A DNA stretch of 64,000 nucleotides from Streptomyces sp. NBC_01217. Its GTDB lineage: Bacteria; Actinomycetota; Actinomycetes; Streptomycetales; Streptomycetaceae. The first letter of the stretch is position 1. Each line of letters opens with the position of its first letter. This document shows positions 16,201 to 25,696 of the stretch, piece after piece. The notes under the pieces are model-generated. The model was not told the origin of the DNA. It was given only the letters and a program-made list of their open reading frames with translations, and ran no database searches. The stretch covers positions 4,751,501 to 4,815,500 of the forward strand of contig NZ_CP108538.1 of the NCBI RefSeq assembly GCF_035994185.1, written 5' to 3'. The position numbers and the translations under genes are program-made.

Positions 16201-17079
16201 ATGAGTGGTGACGCCGACGACGTCGTGCGGTTCTGGGAACGGCTGGGGCTGCCCGGGATCATCGATGTCCATACGCACTTCATGCCGGAGCGGGTGCTCC
16301 GCAAGGTCTGGGCGTACTTCGACTCCGCGGGTCCGCTGACCGGGATGGAGTGGCCGATCGAGTACCGGCACGACGAGGACGAACGCCTCGCGCTGCTGCG
16401 CTCGTTCGGAGTGCTCCGGTTCACCTCGATGCTCTACCCGCACAAGGCCGGGATGGCGGCCTGGCTGAACGGCTGGGCGGCCGACTTCGCGCGCCGGGTG
16501 CCGGACTGTCTGCACACCGCGACCTTCTTCCCGGAGGAGGGTGTGGAGCGGTATGTGCGCGAGGCCGTCGAGTCGGGGGCTCGGGTCTTCAAGTCGCACC
16601 TTCAGGTCGGCGCGTACGACGCCAACGCCCCGATGCTGGAGCCGGTGTGGGGGCTGCTCGCGGAGGCCGGGGTTCCGGTGGTGATGCACTGCGGCTCCGG
16701 GCCGGCGCCCGGCAAGTACACGGGGCCCGAACCGGTCGGCCGGCTGCTCGCCCGGCATCCCCGGCTGCGGCTGATCGTGGCGCACATGGGGATGCCGGAG
16801 TACGCGGAGTTCCTGGCGCTGGCGGAGGCGTACCCCGAGGTGCGGCTCGATACGACGATGGCGTTCACGGACTTCACGGAGGACTTCACGCCGTTCCCGG
16901 TGGCCGGGCGGGGGCGGCTCGCGGCGCTCGGGGACCGGATCCTGCTGGGGACGGACTTCCCGAACATCCCGTATCCGTACGCGCATCAGCTGCACGCGCT
17001 GGAACGGCTGGAGCTGGGGGACGACTGGCTGCGCGCGGTCTGTCACGGGAACGCGAGCGCGTTGTTCCCCGTGAGCTGA
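16201..17079 (+). CDS. Amidohydrolase-2 family metal-dependent hydrolase
   Basis: 292 residues, with a GAGAGGAGCG ribosome-binding site before the ATG. TIM-barrel amidohydrolase signatures are all present: DVHTHF (metal-binding HxH), FKSHLQVG, the VVMHCG histidine, VAHMGMPE, and the late aspartate in LGTDFPN. Relatives hydrolyse or decarboxylate small cyclic or aromatic substrates; the substrate here is unknown. It may be co-transcribed with the DUF2797 gene. Confidence 0.8.
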   Translation: MSGDADDVVRFWERLGLPGIIDVHTHFMPERVLRKVWAYFDSAGPLTGMEWPIEYRHDEDERLALLRSFGVLRFTSMLYPHKAGMAAWLNGWAADFARRVPDCLHTATFFPEEGVERYVREAVESGARVFKSHLQVGAYDANAPMLEPVWGLLAEAGVPVVMHCGSGPAPGKYTGPEPVGRLLARHPRLRLIVAHMGMPEYAEFLALAEAYPEVRLDTTMAFTDFTEDFTPFPVAGRGRLAALGDRILLGTDFPNIPYPYAHQLHALERLELGDDWLRAVCHGNASALFPVS

Positions 17080-17136
17080 CGGGGCTGACGGGGCTGACGG
17101 GGCCGACGGGACGGACAGGACGGACGGGACCGACGG
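17076..17136. repeat. Short GACGGG-type tandem repeats
   Basis: Three copies of a 9-bp CTGACGGGG-like unit merge into degenerate GACGGGAC/GGAC repeats between the hydrolase stop and the response-regulator promoter region. No stem is evident. Confidence 0.55.
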
Positions 17137-17214
17137 CTCATGAAGGGCCGCTTTCTCAGGGAATTCACAGAATCGGGAAAGAACCCTCTCAGAGGGGCCT
17201 CACAGGGTTGAGGC

Positions 17215-17952
17215 ATGACGACGACCTCGCCCCAGGGGCGTACCGAACTGCTGAGGGCGGACCGCACCCCCGTCCGTGTGCTGGTGGTGGACGACGAGGC
17301 CCCGCTCGCCGAGCTGCTCTCCATGGCCCTGCGTTACGAGGGCTGGGAGGTGCGCAGCGCCGGGGACGGTGCCGGTGCCGTACGGATGGCGCGCGACTTC
17401 CGGCCCGACGCCGTGATCCTCGATGTGATGCTGCCCGACACGGACGGGTTCGCCGTGCTCGGCCGACTGCGGCGAGAGCTCTCCGAGGTCCCCGTGCTGT
17501 TCCTGACCGCGCGCGACGCCGTGGAGGACCGGATCGCCGGGCTCACGGCGGGCGGCGACGACTACGTCACCAAGCCGTTCAGCCTGGAGGAGGTCGTGGC
17601 GCGGCTGCGCGGGCTGATCCGGCGCTCCGGTACGACGGCCGTGCGCAGCGAGTCGACGCTCGTCGTCGGCGATCTGATGCTCGACGAGGACAGCCACGAG
17701 GTGAGCCGGGGCGGGACGTCCATCCATCTCACGGCGACCGAGTTCGAGCTGCTGCGCTTCCTGATGCGCAATCCCCGGCGGGTGCTGAGCAAGGCGCAGA
17801 TCCTGGACCGGGTGTGGAACTACGACTTCGGCGGGCAGGCGAACGTCGTCGAGCTGTACATCTCGTATCTGCGCAAGAAGATCGACGCCGGACGGTCGCC
17901 GATGATCCACACCCGGCGCGGGGCGGGATATCTCATCAAGCCCGGGGAGTAG
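17215..17952 (+). CDS. OmpR-family response regulator
   Basis: 245 residues. The receiver domain (20-130) has the acidic pair D26/D27, phospho-acceptor D70 (VILDVML), T98 and K120 (VTKPF). A winged-helix domain follows (HLTATEFELLRFLMRNPRRV, then GAGYLI). It is paired with the downstream sensor kinase 4 nt away. From memory this is the SCO4020/SCO4021-type system; its signal is not known to me. Confidence 0.93.
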   Translation: MTTTSPQGRTELLRADRTPVRVLVVDDEAPLAELLSMALRYEGWEVRSAGDGAGAVRMARDFRPDAVILDVMLPDTDGFAVLGRLRRELSEVPVLFLTARDAVEDRIAGLTAGGDDYVTKPFSLEEVVARLRGLIRRSGTTAVRSESTLVVGDLMLDEDSHEVSRGGTSIHLTATEFELLRFLMRNPRRVLSKAQILDRVWNYDFGGQANVVELYISYLRKKIDAGRSPMIHTRRGAGYLIKPGE

Positions 17953-17956
17953 CCGC

Positions 17957-19531
17957 GTGAACCGGAGGCGGCGGGGTCCGTGGACGCTGCGGACCCGGCT
18001 CGTGGTCTCGGCGGTGGCGCTCATCGCCGTGGTCGCCGCGGTCATCGGCTCGGTCACGACCATCGCCTACCGCAGCTACATGTACGGCAAGCTCGACGAC
18101 CAGCTGCACACCATCGCCATGCGGGCCTCGAAGCCGCCGGGCGGCGGCGCGGGACCGATGCCCGGCGGCGTGCCGCAGAGCGACGACCCGCTGGCCTTCG
18201 TCGACGCGCGCGGGCTGCCCGTCGGCGCGTTCGGGGCCGTTCTGTCCGACGGCGGCTCGGTCACGGTGTCGAGGGTGGTCGTGGACAGCGCCGCCACGCC
18301 GGACCAGGGGACCGAGGACAGCGGGCAGCCGATGACCGGCGCCCAGCAGAGCGCCCTGGAAGCCGCGGACACGCCCGTCGGCGGCGGGGCGCGGAGCATC
18401 GACCTGCCCGGGCTCGGTACCGGCCGGGTGGAGGCCGTCGCCGGTCTGCACGGGACGACGATCCTCGTCGGCATCCCCGCCGCGGAGGTGCGCTCCGCCC
18501 TCACCACCCTGATCCTCGTCGAGGTCTGTGTCACCGGCGCGGGACTGATCGCGGCCGGTATCGCGGGCGCCGCCATGGTCGGTGTCGCGCTGCGGCCACT
18601 GCGCCGGGTCGCCGCGACCGCGACCCGGGTATCCGAACTCCCCCTGCACAGCGGCGAGGTGGCCCCCCTGGAGCGGGTCCCGGAGGCCGAGGCCGATCCG
18701 CGGACCGAGGTCGGGCAGGTGGGCGCGGCGCTCAACCGGATGCTGGGCCATGTCGGTTCGGCGCTGGAGGTGCGCCAGGAGAGCGAGACGCGGGTACGCC
18801 AGTTCGTCGCGGACGCCAGCCATGAGCTGCGCACCCCGCTGGCCTCGATCCGCGGTTACGCCGAACTGACCCGGCGCGGCCGCGAGGAGACCGGCCCCGA
18901 CACCCGGCACGCCCTGGGGCGGATCGAGTCCGAGGCGGAGCGGATGACGGGCATGGTGGAGGATCTGCTGCTGCTCGCCCGGCTGGACGCCGGACGCCCG
19001 CTCCGTCACGAGAGCACCGATCTCTCCCCGGTCGTCGTCGACGCGGTGAGCGATGCCCGAGCCGCCGGGGAGCGGGGGCAGCGGGGGCACCACTGGCGCC
19101 TCAATCTGCCGGACGAGCCCGCGACCGTGCACGGCGATCCGACCCGGCTCCATCAGGTGCTGGTCAACCTGCTGGCGAACGCCCGTACGCACACCCCGTC
19201 CGGTACCACCGTCACCGTGCGGGTGCGGGTGCGGGCCGCGGCGGGCCACCCCTGGGTGACGCTGGAGGTCGAGGACGACGGGCCCGGCATCCCGCCCCAG
19301 CTGCTGCCGCATGTCTTCGAACGGTTCGCGCGCGGCGACGCCTCGCGCTCCCGCGGCGCGGGCTCCACCGGGCTCGGGCTCGCCATCGTGCAGGCCGTCG
19401 TCGCCGCACACGGCGGCCGGGTGGAGGTGTCCTCGGTCCCGGGACGCACGGTGTTCGCCGTGCATCTGCCCGCAGCGGCGCACACCCTGCCGCACTCACA
19501 GCGGGGGGACAGGCTCAGCACACCGGCGTGA
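17957..19531 (+). CDS. Membrane sensor histidine kinase
   Basis: 524 residues from GTG 17957. There is a transmembrane helix near 15-38, an extracytoplasmic loop of about 140 residues, and a second transmembrane helix (LILVEVCVTGAGLIAAGIAG), then HAMP. The HisKA box FVADASHELRTPL carries H289, and the ATPase domain has NLLANARTH, DDGPGIPP and GLGLAIVQ. All catalytic motifs are intact. Its stop overlaps the GTG of the glycosyltransferase gene (GTGA), so kinase and transferase are translationally coupled and the system may sense envelope or lipid-linked sugar state (inference). Confidence 0.93.
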   Translation: MNRRRRGPWTLRTRLVVSAVALIAVVAAVIGSVTTIAYRSYMYGKLDDQLHTIAMRASKPPGGGAGPMPGGVPQSDDPLAFVDARGLPVGAFGAVLSDGGSVTVSRVVVDSAATPDQGTEDSGQPMTGAQQSALEAADTPVGGGARSIDLPGLGTGRVEAVAGLHGTTILVGIPAAEVRSALTTLILVEVCVTGAGLIAAGIAGAAMVGVALRPLRRVAATATRVSELPLHSGEVAPLERVPEAEADPRTEVGQVGAALNRMLGHVGSALEVRQESETRVRQFVADASHELRTPLASIRGYAELTRRGREETGPDTRHALGRIESEAERMTGMVEDLLLLARLDAGRPLRHESTDLSPVVVDAVSDARAAGERGQRGHHWRLNLPDEPATVHGDPTRLHQVLVNLLANARTHTPSGTTVTVRVRVRAAAGHPWVTLEVEDDGPGIPPQLLPHVFERFARGDASRSRGAGSTGLGLAIVQAVVAAHGGRVEVSSVPGRTVFAVHLPAAAHTLPHSQRGDRLSTPA

Positions 19532-20889
19532 CAGCGGGGTTGGCGAGTGTCGACGGCATGCGAACCGACACTCCCTGGAGCACCCTGCCGGCCCGGGACC
19601 ACCTCCTCGCCGGAGCGGCCGATGGGGCAGGCCCACCCGTACTCGATGTGGTCGTACCCGTCTACAACGAGGAGAAGGACCTCGAACCGTGTGTGCTGCG
19701 CCTGCACGACCATCTGGCGCGCACCTTCCCCTACGCCTTCCGGATCACTGTCGCGGACAACGCGAGCACCGACCGGACACCGCAGGTCGCGGCCCGGCTC
19801 GCGGCGGCGCTGCCGCGGGTGCGGTCCTACCGGCTGGAGGAGAAGGGCCGCGGGCGGGCGCTGCGTACCGTCTGGTCGCACTCGGACGCTCCGGTCCTGG
19901 CGTACATGGACGTCGACCTGTCCACCGACCTCAACGCGCTGCTGCCGCTGGTCGCACCGCTGATCTCCGGCCACTCCGACCTGGCGATCGGCTCACGGCT
20001 GGCCCGTAGCTCGCGGGTGGTGCGCGGGTCGAAGCGGGAGTTCATCTCGCGGGCCTACAACCTCATCCTCCGCTCGTCGCTGGCCGCGCGGTTCAGTGAC
20101 GCGCAGTGCGGGTTCAAGGCCATCCGGCGCGAGGTCGCGCAGCGGCTGCTGCCGATGGTCGAGGACACGGGGTGGTTCTTCGACACCGAGATGCTGGTGC
20201 TCGCCGAGCGCGCCGGGCTGCGCATCCACGAGGTGCCGGTCGACTGGGTCGACGACCCGGACTCCACCGTCCACATCGTGCGGACCGCGACCGATGACCT
20301 GAAGGGCGTGTGGCGGGTGGGACGGGCGCTGGCGGTCGGCGCACTGCCGCTGGACCGGCTGGCGAGGCCCTTCGGAGACGATCCGCGCGACCGCGCGCTG
20401 AGCGGGGTGCCGCGCGGCCTGGCCCGCCAGCTCGTCGGATTCTGCGTCGTCGGCGCGCTCTCCACCCTCTTCTACCTCGCCCTGTACTCGCTCTTCCGGC
20501 TGGGAGTCGGCCCGCAGATCGCCAACGGCGGCGCGCTGCTGGTGTCGGCCGTCGCCAATACGGCAGCCAACCGGAGGCTCACCTTCGGCGTACGCGGCAG
20601 GGGCGGAGCCGTACGCCACCAGGCGCAGGGCCTTGTGGTCTTCGCCATCGGTCTCGCCCTGACCAGCGGCTCGCTGGCCGCACTGGGGGCGGCGTCCGGA
20701 TCGCCGTCGCACGGCACGGAACTCGCCGTACTGATCGCGGCCAACCTCGCGGCGACGGTGCTGCGGTTCCTGCTCTTCCGTGCCTGGGTCTTCCCGGACC
20801 GGGCCTCCGGGGGGCCGGCGGCCTCCGCGGCTCCCGCCTCGGCCGGGCGCGCCGATGACACTCACCACGAACTGGGGAACGTCCGATGA
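19528..20889 (+). CDS. GT2 glycosyltransferase fused to a GtrA-like membrane domain
   Basis: 453 residues; the start may be GTG 19528 (overlapping the kinase stop) or ATG 19558. A DPM-like GT2 domain comes first (VVVPVYNEEKDLEPC, DNASTDRT, MDVDLSTD, CGFKAIRRE). A C-terminal GtrA-like domain of about four transmembrane helices follows (QLVGFCVVGALSTLFYLALY and on). Such proteins transfer a sugar from a nucleotide donor to a polyprenyl phosphate and help flip it. It overlaps the following GT39-type gene by ATGA, a pair resembling Bacillus YkcC/YkcB. Confidence 0.88.
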   Translation: MTAGLASVDGMRTDTPWSTLPARDHLLAGAADGAGPPVLDVVVPVYNEEKDLEPCVLRLHDHLARTFPYAFRITVADNASTDRTPQVAARLAAALPRVRSYRLEEKGRGRALRTVWSHSDAPVLAYMDVDLSTDLNALLPLVAPLISGHSDLAIGSRLARSSRVVRGSKREFISRAYNLILRSSLAARFSDAQCGFKAIRREVAQRLLPMVEDTGWFFDTEMLVLAERAGLRIHEVPVDWVDDPDSTVHIVRTATDDLKGVWRVGRALAVGALPLDRLARPFGDDPRDRALSGVPRGLARQLVGFCVVGALSTLFYLALYSLFRLGVGPQIANGGALLVSAVANTAANRRLTFGVRGRGGAVRHQAQGLVVFAIGLALTSGSLAALGAASGSPSHGTELAVLIAANLAATVLRFLLFRAWVFPDRASGGPAASAAPASAGRADDTHHELGNVR

Positions 20890-23081
20890 CCACGCTGCAT
20901 CCCGACCACCTTCCGGCCCCGCCGGATGCGCCGACGCCCCCGCCACCGACACCGGCCGCAGGCCACGCGCGCCCGAACACACCCCTGACGCACCGGCTGT
21001 GGCGGGGCAGGCCCGAGGACCCGCGCTGGACCCGGCCCGCCTTCCTCACCCTGCTGCTGGTCATCGCGCTCGCGTACCTGTGGAACCTCAGTGCCTCCGG
21101 TTACGCCAACTCCTTCTACTCCGCGGCCGTCCAGGCGGGCAGCCGGAGCTGGAAGGCCTTCTTCTTCGGCTCGTTGGACGCGGCGAACGCGATCACGGTC
21201 GACAAGCCCCCTGCGACGCTCTGGCCGATGGCCCTGTCGGTGCGGATCTTCGGCCTCAGCTCATGGGCGATCCTCGTTCCGCAGGTGCTGATGGGGGTGG
21301 CCACGGCCGGGGTGCTGTACGCGGCCGTCCGCCGCCGCTTCAGCGCCGCCGCCGGGCTGATCGCGATGGCGGTGTTCGCGCTGACGCCCGTCGCCGCGCT
21401 GATGTTCCGCTTCAACAACCCGGACGCGCTGCTGGCGCTGCTGATGACCGTCACCGTCTACTGCGTGCTGCGCGCGATGGAGAAGGGCCGGACCACGTGG
21501 CTGGTGTGGGCGGGTGTCGCGGTCGGTCTCGCGTTCCTGTCCAAGACCCTGCAGGCGTTCCTGATCCTGCCGCCGCTGGCCGTGCTGTACGCGGTGTTCG
21601 CGCCGGTCTCCGTACGCAAGCGGCTGGGCCAACTCGGGCTGGCGGCCCTGGCGATGGTCGTCGCGGGCGGCTGGTGGGTGGCGATCGTCGAGCTGTGGCC
21701 CGCCTCCTCGCGTCCGTACATCGGCGGTTCGCAGAACAACTCCTTCCTGGAGCTGACCTTCGGCTACAACGGCCTCGGCCGGATCAACGGCGACGAGACC
21801 GGCAGCGTCGGAGGAGGCGGCGGTGGTGGCGGTGGAGCCGGTGGTCAGTGGGGGGATTCCGGCATCGGCCGGATGTTCAACTCCGAGATCGGCGGCCAGA
21901 TCTCCTGGCTGCTGCCCGCCGCGCTGATCCTGCTCGTCGCGGGCGTCTGGCTGACCTGGCGGGCCGGGCGGACCGACACGGCCCGCGCGGCGTTCCTCGC
22001 CTGGGGCGGTTCGCTGCTGATGACGGCGGTCGTCTTCAGCTTCATGGCCGGGATCTTCCACCAGTACTACACGGTTGCCCTGGCGCCGTATCTCGCGGCG
22101 CTCGTCGGCATGGGCGCCACGGTCCTGTGGGAGGAACGGGCCAGGTGGTGGGCAGGCGGCGCGCTCGGCGTCACGGTCGCGGTGACCGCGCTCTGGTCGT
22201 ACGTCCTGCTGGGGCGCACCCCGGATTATGTGCCGTGGCTGCGCTGGGCCGTCCTCATCGGCGGTCTGGCCGGGGCGGCGGGGCTGCTGCTCGTCGCGCG
22301 TCTCGGGCGTCGACTGGCGCTCGCGGCGGTGGGGGTGAGCCTGGCCGCGTCGCTGGCGGGGCCGACGGCGTACACCCTCAGCACGCTGAACACCGGGCAT
22401 CAGGGCTCGATCGTGACGGCAGGACCGTCCGGCGCCAGCTCCATGGGCGGCCCGGGTGGCGGCGGCCGGGGCGGTGGCGATGGGGGACCCGGCGGTCCCG
22501 GTGGCGGTGGCACGGCCGGCGGAATGCGGCCTCCCGGCCAGGGCAACCAGCAGAACGGCCGGCAGCCGGGAGCCATGCCCGGCACAGGCGCAGGCATGGG
22601 GGCAGGCGCGGGCGCAGGCCCCGCCACCGGCACCGCACCCGGCGGCATGGGCGAGAGCGGCACCCCGGGAGGCGGCGCCCCCGGCGGCGGCATGGGCGGT
22701 CTGCTCAACGGCTCGTCCGTCAGCGCCGAGGCCGAGAAGCTCCTGGAGAAGAACGCCGGGGACTACACCTGGTCCGCCGCCGCCATCGGATCGCAGAACG
22801 CCGCGAGCTACCAACTCGCCACCGGATACCCGGTGATGGCGATCGGCGGCTTCAACGGCAGTGACCCGTCCCCGACGCTCTCCCAGTTCAAGAAGTACGT
22901 CGAGGACGGCAGAATCCACTACTTCATCGCGAGCGGAACAGGCGGCATGGGCGGAGGCGGAATGGCCGGCGGCAGCGGCACCTCGTCGCAGATCTCCTCA
23001 TGGGTGGAGGCGAACTTCGAGGAGGTCACGGCCGGCAGCGCCACCTTCTACGACCTGACGCAGCCGAAGAGCGGCGCATAG
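20886..23081 (+). CDS. GT39/ArnT-like polyprenyl-linked glycosyltransferase
   Basis: 731 residues. A proline-rich N-tail precedes a multi-spanning membrane protein of the GT39/ArnT class. The acidic loop FGSLDAANAITVDKPP is typical for the family and carries the catalytic region. A Gly-rich loop (around nt 21809-21845) and a long Gly/Met-rich insert (around nt 22440-22700) separate the membrane part from a compact C-terminal extracytoplasmic domain (SQFKKYVEDGRIHYFIASG). It would use the lipid-linked sugar from the upstream GT2 protein to modify an envelope target outside the membrane. The gene ends 3 nt from a convergent nuclease-like gene. Confidence 0.85.
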   Translation: MTTLHPDHLPAPPDAPTPPPPTPAAGHARPNTPLTHRLWRGRPEDPRWTRPAFLTLLLVIALAYLWNLSASGYANSFYSAAVQAGSRSWKAFFFGSLDAANAITVDKPPATLWPMALSVRIFGLSSWAILVPQVLMGVATAGVLYAAVRRRFSAAAGLIAMAVFALTPVAALMFRFNNPDALLALLMTVTVYCVLRAMEKGRTTWLVWAGVAVGLAFLSKTLQAFLILPPLAVLYAVFAPVSVRKRLGQLGLAALAMVVAGGWWVAIVELWPASSRPYIGGSQNNSFLELTFGYNGLGRINGDETGSVGGGGGGGGGAGGQWGDSGIGRMFNSEIGGQISWLLPAALILLVAGVWLTWRAGRTDTARAAFLAWGGSLLMTAVVFSFMAGIFHQYYTVALAPYLAALVGMGATVLWEERARWWAGGALGVTVAVTALWSYVLLGRTPDYVPWLRWAVLIGGLAGAAGLLLVARLGRRLALAAVGVSLAASLAGPTAYTLSTLNTGHQGSIVTAGPSGASSMGGPGGGGRGGGDGGPGGPGGGGTAGGMRPPGQGNQQNGRQPGAMPGTGAGMGAGAGAGPATGTAPGGMGESGTPGGGAPGGGMGGLLNGSSVSAEAEKLLEKNAGDYTWSAAAIGSQNAASYQLATGYPVMAIGGFNGSDPSPTLSQFKKYVEDGRIHYFIASGTGGMGGGGMAGGSGTSSQISSWVEANFEEVTAGSATFYDLTQPKSGA

Positions 23082-23084
23082 CAC

Positions 23085-23942
23085 TCAGCGCCGCAGCAGC
23101 AGATCCGCGACAACCGGGCGGTGGTCCGAGGCAAGAGTCTCGGCCACCGCCGCGTGGCGTACCCGTACGGAATCCTTCGACACCGCCACGTAGTCGATCC
23201 GCTGCACCGGATCCTGCGCCGGGTACGTCGGCCCGCCCGGCTCGATGTCCGTCAGCTCCTGCCACAGCGGGGCGAGTTCGGGAGCGGCCGGTGCCGCGTT
23301 GAAGTCGCCGAGCAGGATCTGCCGCACCTTCTGCCGCCCCGGCGCCCGGTCCTCGGCCATGACCCGGCGGGTGTCGGCGACCTGGGCGGTCCGTACGGAC
23401 GGGTCGGCGCGGTAGTCGAGATGCGTCACATACACATGCACGGGCAGCCCCTTCACCCGCAGGACCGCCTCTCCGAAGCCGGGCGCGGGGGCCGGGACCG
23501 GGTTCGGGACCTGGGTGGAGAGCCGGGTGATCTCGTGGTTCTCGGCTCTCACGATCCGGTACCTGGACAGCACCGCGACCCCGAACTCGCGCCGGGGCGC
23601 ACCGGGAGTCTCCGGATCGAGGCTGTATATCGGCGCGAACGAGATGTGCATCCGCAGCCGCTCGGCCAGCTCGGCCGCCAGATCGCGCCACTCGCTGCGG
23701 GTGCCCCAGTGGACATCGACCTCCTGGAGCCCGATCACATCGGCGTCCAGCGAGCGCAGCTCGGCCGTCTGCCGGTCGAGATCGAAGACGTTGTCCATGC
23801 CGGCGCCCGCATGGATGTTGTACGTGGCCACGCGCAGCGGCACCGCTTGACCCTGTCCGGCGGCCGCCGCGGGAGGCACGAGGGCGCTCCCCGACAGACC
23901 TGCCGCGACGAGCACTTGCACCGTACGACGACGCAGTGACAT
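23085..23942 (-). CDS. Secreted endonuclease/exonuclease/phosphatase-family protein
   Basis: 285 residues from ATG 23942, with GGAGTGG upstream. A signal peptide (VQVLVAAGLSGSALVPPAAA) is followed by an EEP fold: ATYNIHAG, the catalytic glutamate in GLQEVDVHWG, VTHLDY, LLGDFNAAP and SDHRPV. All metal and histidine ligands are present, so it should be an active phosphodiesterase (nuclease or sphingomyelinase-like) outside the cell. The substrate is unknown. Confidence 0.85.
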   Translation of the reverse strand: MSLRRRTVQVLVAAGLSGSALVPPAAAAGQGQAVPLRVATYNIHAGAGMDNVFDLDRQTAELRSLDADVIGLQEVDVHWGTRSEWRDLAAELAERLRMHISFAPIYSLDPETPGAPRREFGVAVLSRYRIVRAENHEITRLSTQVPNPVPAPAPGFGEAVLRVKGLPVHVYVTHLDYRADPSVRTAQVADTRRVMAEDRAPGRQKVRQILLGDFNAAPAAPELAPLWQELTDIEPGGPTYPAQDPVQRIDYVAVSKDSVRVRHAAVAETLASDHRPVVADLLLRR

Positions 23943-24019
23943 ACCACTCCAGCCCTTGTCGGATCAGCGGCGAGCACGGTACCGCGCGGAAAAGGGTTGT
24001 ACAGCGTATGGGGGATGGC

Positions 24020-24054
24020 TATACGGTGTACGTCTCGTTCTCGTACACTGTATA
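24020..24054. promoter_or_regulatory. Inverted-repeat operator at the MFS exporter promoter
   Basis: TATACGGTGTACG (24020-24032) and CGTACACTGTATA (24042-24054) are inverted with one mismatch around a 9-nt spacer. A TATAAG -10-like hexamer lies on the right arm. This is a TetR-type operator, most likely bound by the TetR protein encoded downstream of the exporter. Confidence 0.7.
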
Positions 24055-24071
24055 AGGCATCAGGAGTCCGC

Positions 24072-25601
24072 ATGACGGCGACCGCCCCCGGGCAGAACCG
24101 CCTCACGTCACCGAGCCACCCGCAGCGCTGGCTGATCCTCGGCGTCATCTGTCTCGCCCAGCTCACCGTGCTGCTCGACAACACCGTTCTCAACGTCGCG
24201 ATCCCCTCCCTCACCCGGGAGCTGGACGCCTCCACCGCCGATGTGCAGTGGATGATCAACGCCTATTCGCTGGTCCAGTCGGGCCTGCTGCTCACGGCCG
24301 GCAGCTCCGCCGACCGCTACGGCCGCAAGAAAATGCTGATCGCGGGGCTCGCCCTGTTCGGCATCGGTTCGCTGGTGGCCGGACTGGCCCAGTCGTCCAC
24401 ACAGCTGATCGCCGCCCGCGCGGGCATGGGCATCGGCGGTGCGCTGCTGATGACGACGACCCTGGCCGTCGTCGTGCAGATCTTCGACGACGCCGAGCGG
24501 ATCAAGGCGATCGGCATCTGGTCGACCGTCAGCTCGCTGGGCTTCGCCGTCGGACCCCTGATCGGCGGAGTGATGCTCGACCACTTCTGGTGGGGCGCGA
24601 TCTTCCTGATCAACATCCCGGTCGCGGTCATCGGTCTGGCCGCCGTCGCCCGGCTCGTCCCGGAGTCCAAGAACCCCGGGGGCGAGCGCCCCGATCTGCT
24701 CGGCGCGCTGCTCTCCACCATCGGCATGGCATCCGTCGTGTACGCGATCATCTCCGGCCCCGGGCACGGCTGGACGTCGGGCCGGGTGATGCTGACCGCC
24801 TTCGTCGGGGTCGCCGTCCTCACCGGATTCGCGCTGTGGGAGCTGCACATCCCGTACCCGATGCTGGACATGCACTTCTTCCGCAATCAGAGGTTCATCG
24901 GGGCGGTCGCGGGCGCGATCCTGGTCGCGTTCGGGATGGGCGGCTCGCTCTTCCTGCTCACCCAGCAGCTCCAGTTCGTCCTCGGCTACGGGCCGCTGGA
25001 GGCCGGTCTGCGTACGGCTCCGCTGGCGCTGAGCGTCGTCGCGCTCAACCTCACCGGACTGGGCGCCAGGCTGGTGCCCAGGCTGGGCACGCCCGCCACC
25101 ATCGCGGCCGGGATGGGCCTGCTGGCCGCGGGTCTCGCCGCGGTCGCGCTGCTCGGCGGCAACGGCTACGGCGGCATGCTGCTCGGCCTGGTCGTGATGG
25201 GCGCGGGCATCGCGCTCGCCATGCCCGCCATGGCCAACGCGATCATGAGCGCCATTCCGCCGGAGAAGGCGGGCGTGGGCGCCGGGGTCAACGGCACGCT
25301 CGCCGAGTTCGGCAACGGTCTGGGGGTCGCCGTCCTCGGCGCGGTGCTCAACTCCCGGTTCGCGGCGCTCGTGCCCGCGGCCGTCGGGGCCGCCTCGCTG
25401 CCCGCCGCACTGGCCGCGGCCACGGGTGACGGCGAGCGGGCACGGATCACGGACGCCTTCGCGTCGGGGCTGGAGACCAGTCAGCTGGTCGGAGCGGTGG
25501 CGGTGCTGGCCGGCGGACTGCTGGCAGCGGTGCTTCTGCGGCGCGCGGAACGGGCAGAATCTGCCCGGGCGGACTCGGCCGGGACGGCGGCAGCGGCATA
25601 G
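24072..25601 (+). CDS. DHA2-family (14-TM) drug exporter
   Basis: 509 residues from ATG 24072, with AGGAG 5 nt upstream. It is a major facilitator of the DHA2 type: motif D1-like LDNTVLNVAIPSL, motif A GSSADRYGRKKML, and motif C GFAVGPLIGG. About fourteen hydrophobic helices run to an alanine-rich cytoplasmic tail. It is probably a proton-driven efflux pump for a toxic compound or antibiotic. The palindromic operator over its promoter and the TetR gene 95 nt downstream form a self-contained regulated unit. Confidence 0.9.
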   Translation: MTATAPGQNRLTSPSHPQRWLILGVICLAQLTVLLDNTVLNVAIPSLTRELDASTADVQWMINAYSLVQSGLLLTAGSSADRYGRKKMLIAGLALFGIGSLVAGLAQSSTQLIAARAGMGIGGALLMTTTLAVVVQIFDDAERIKAIGIWSTVSSLGFAVGPLIGGVMLDHFWWGAIFLINIPVAVIGLAAVARLVPESKNPGGERPDLLGALLSTIGMASVVYAIISGPGHGWTSGRVMLTAFVGVAVLTGFALWELHIPYPMLDMHFFRNQRFIGAVAGAILVAFGMGGSLFLLTQQLQFVLGYGPLEAGLRTAPLALSVVALNLTGLGARLVPRLGTPATIAAGMGLLAAGLAAVALLGGNGYGGMLLGLVVMGAGIALAMPAMANAIMSAIPPEKAGVGAGVNGTLAEFGNGLGVAVLGAVLNSRFAALVPAAVGAASLPAALAAATGDGERARITDAFASGLETSQLVGAVAVLAGGLLAAVLLRRAERAESARADSAGTAAAA

Positions 25602-25696
25602 CATCGAGGCGGGGCGCATCGGACCGTACGAATCCGCTTCACGCGCACGGGTACGCCGTCCGGTCCGTCCCGCCGGCAAGACGAGGAGAGAGCGCC

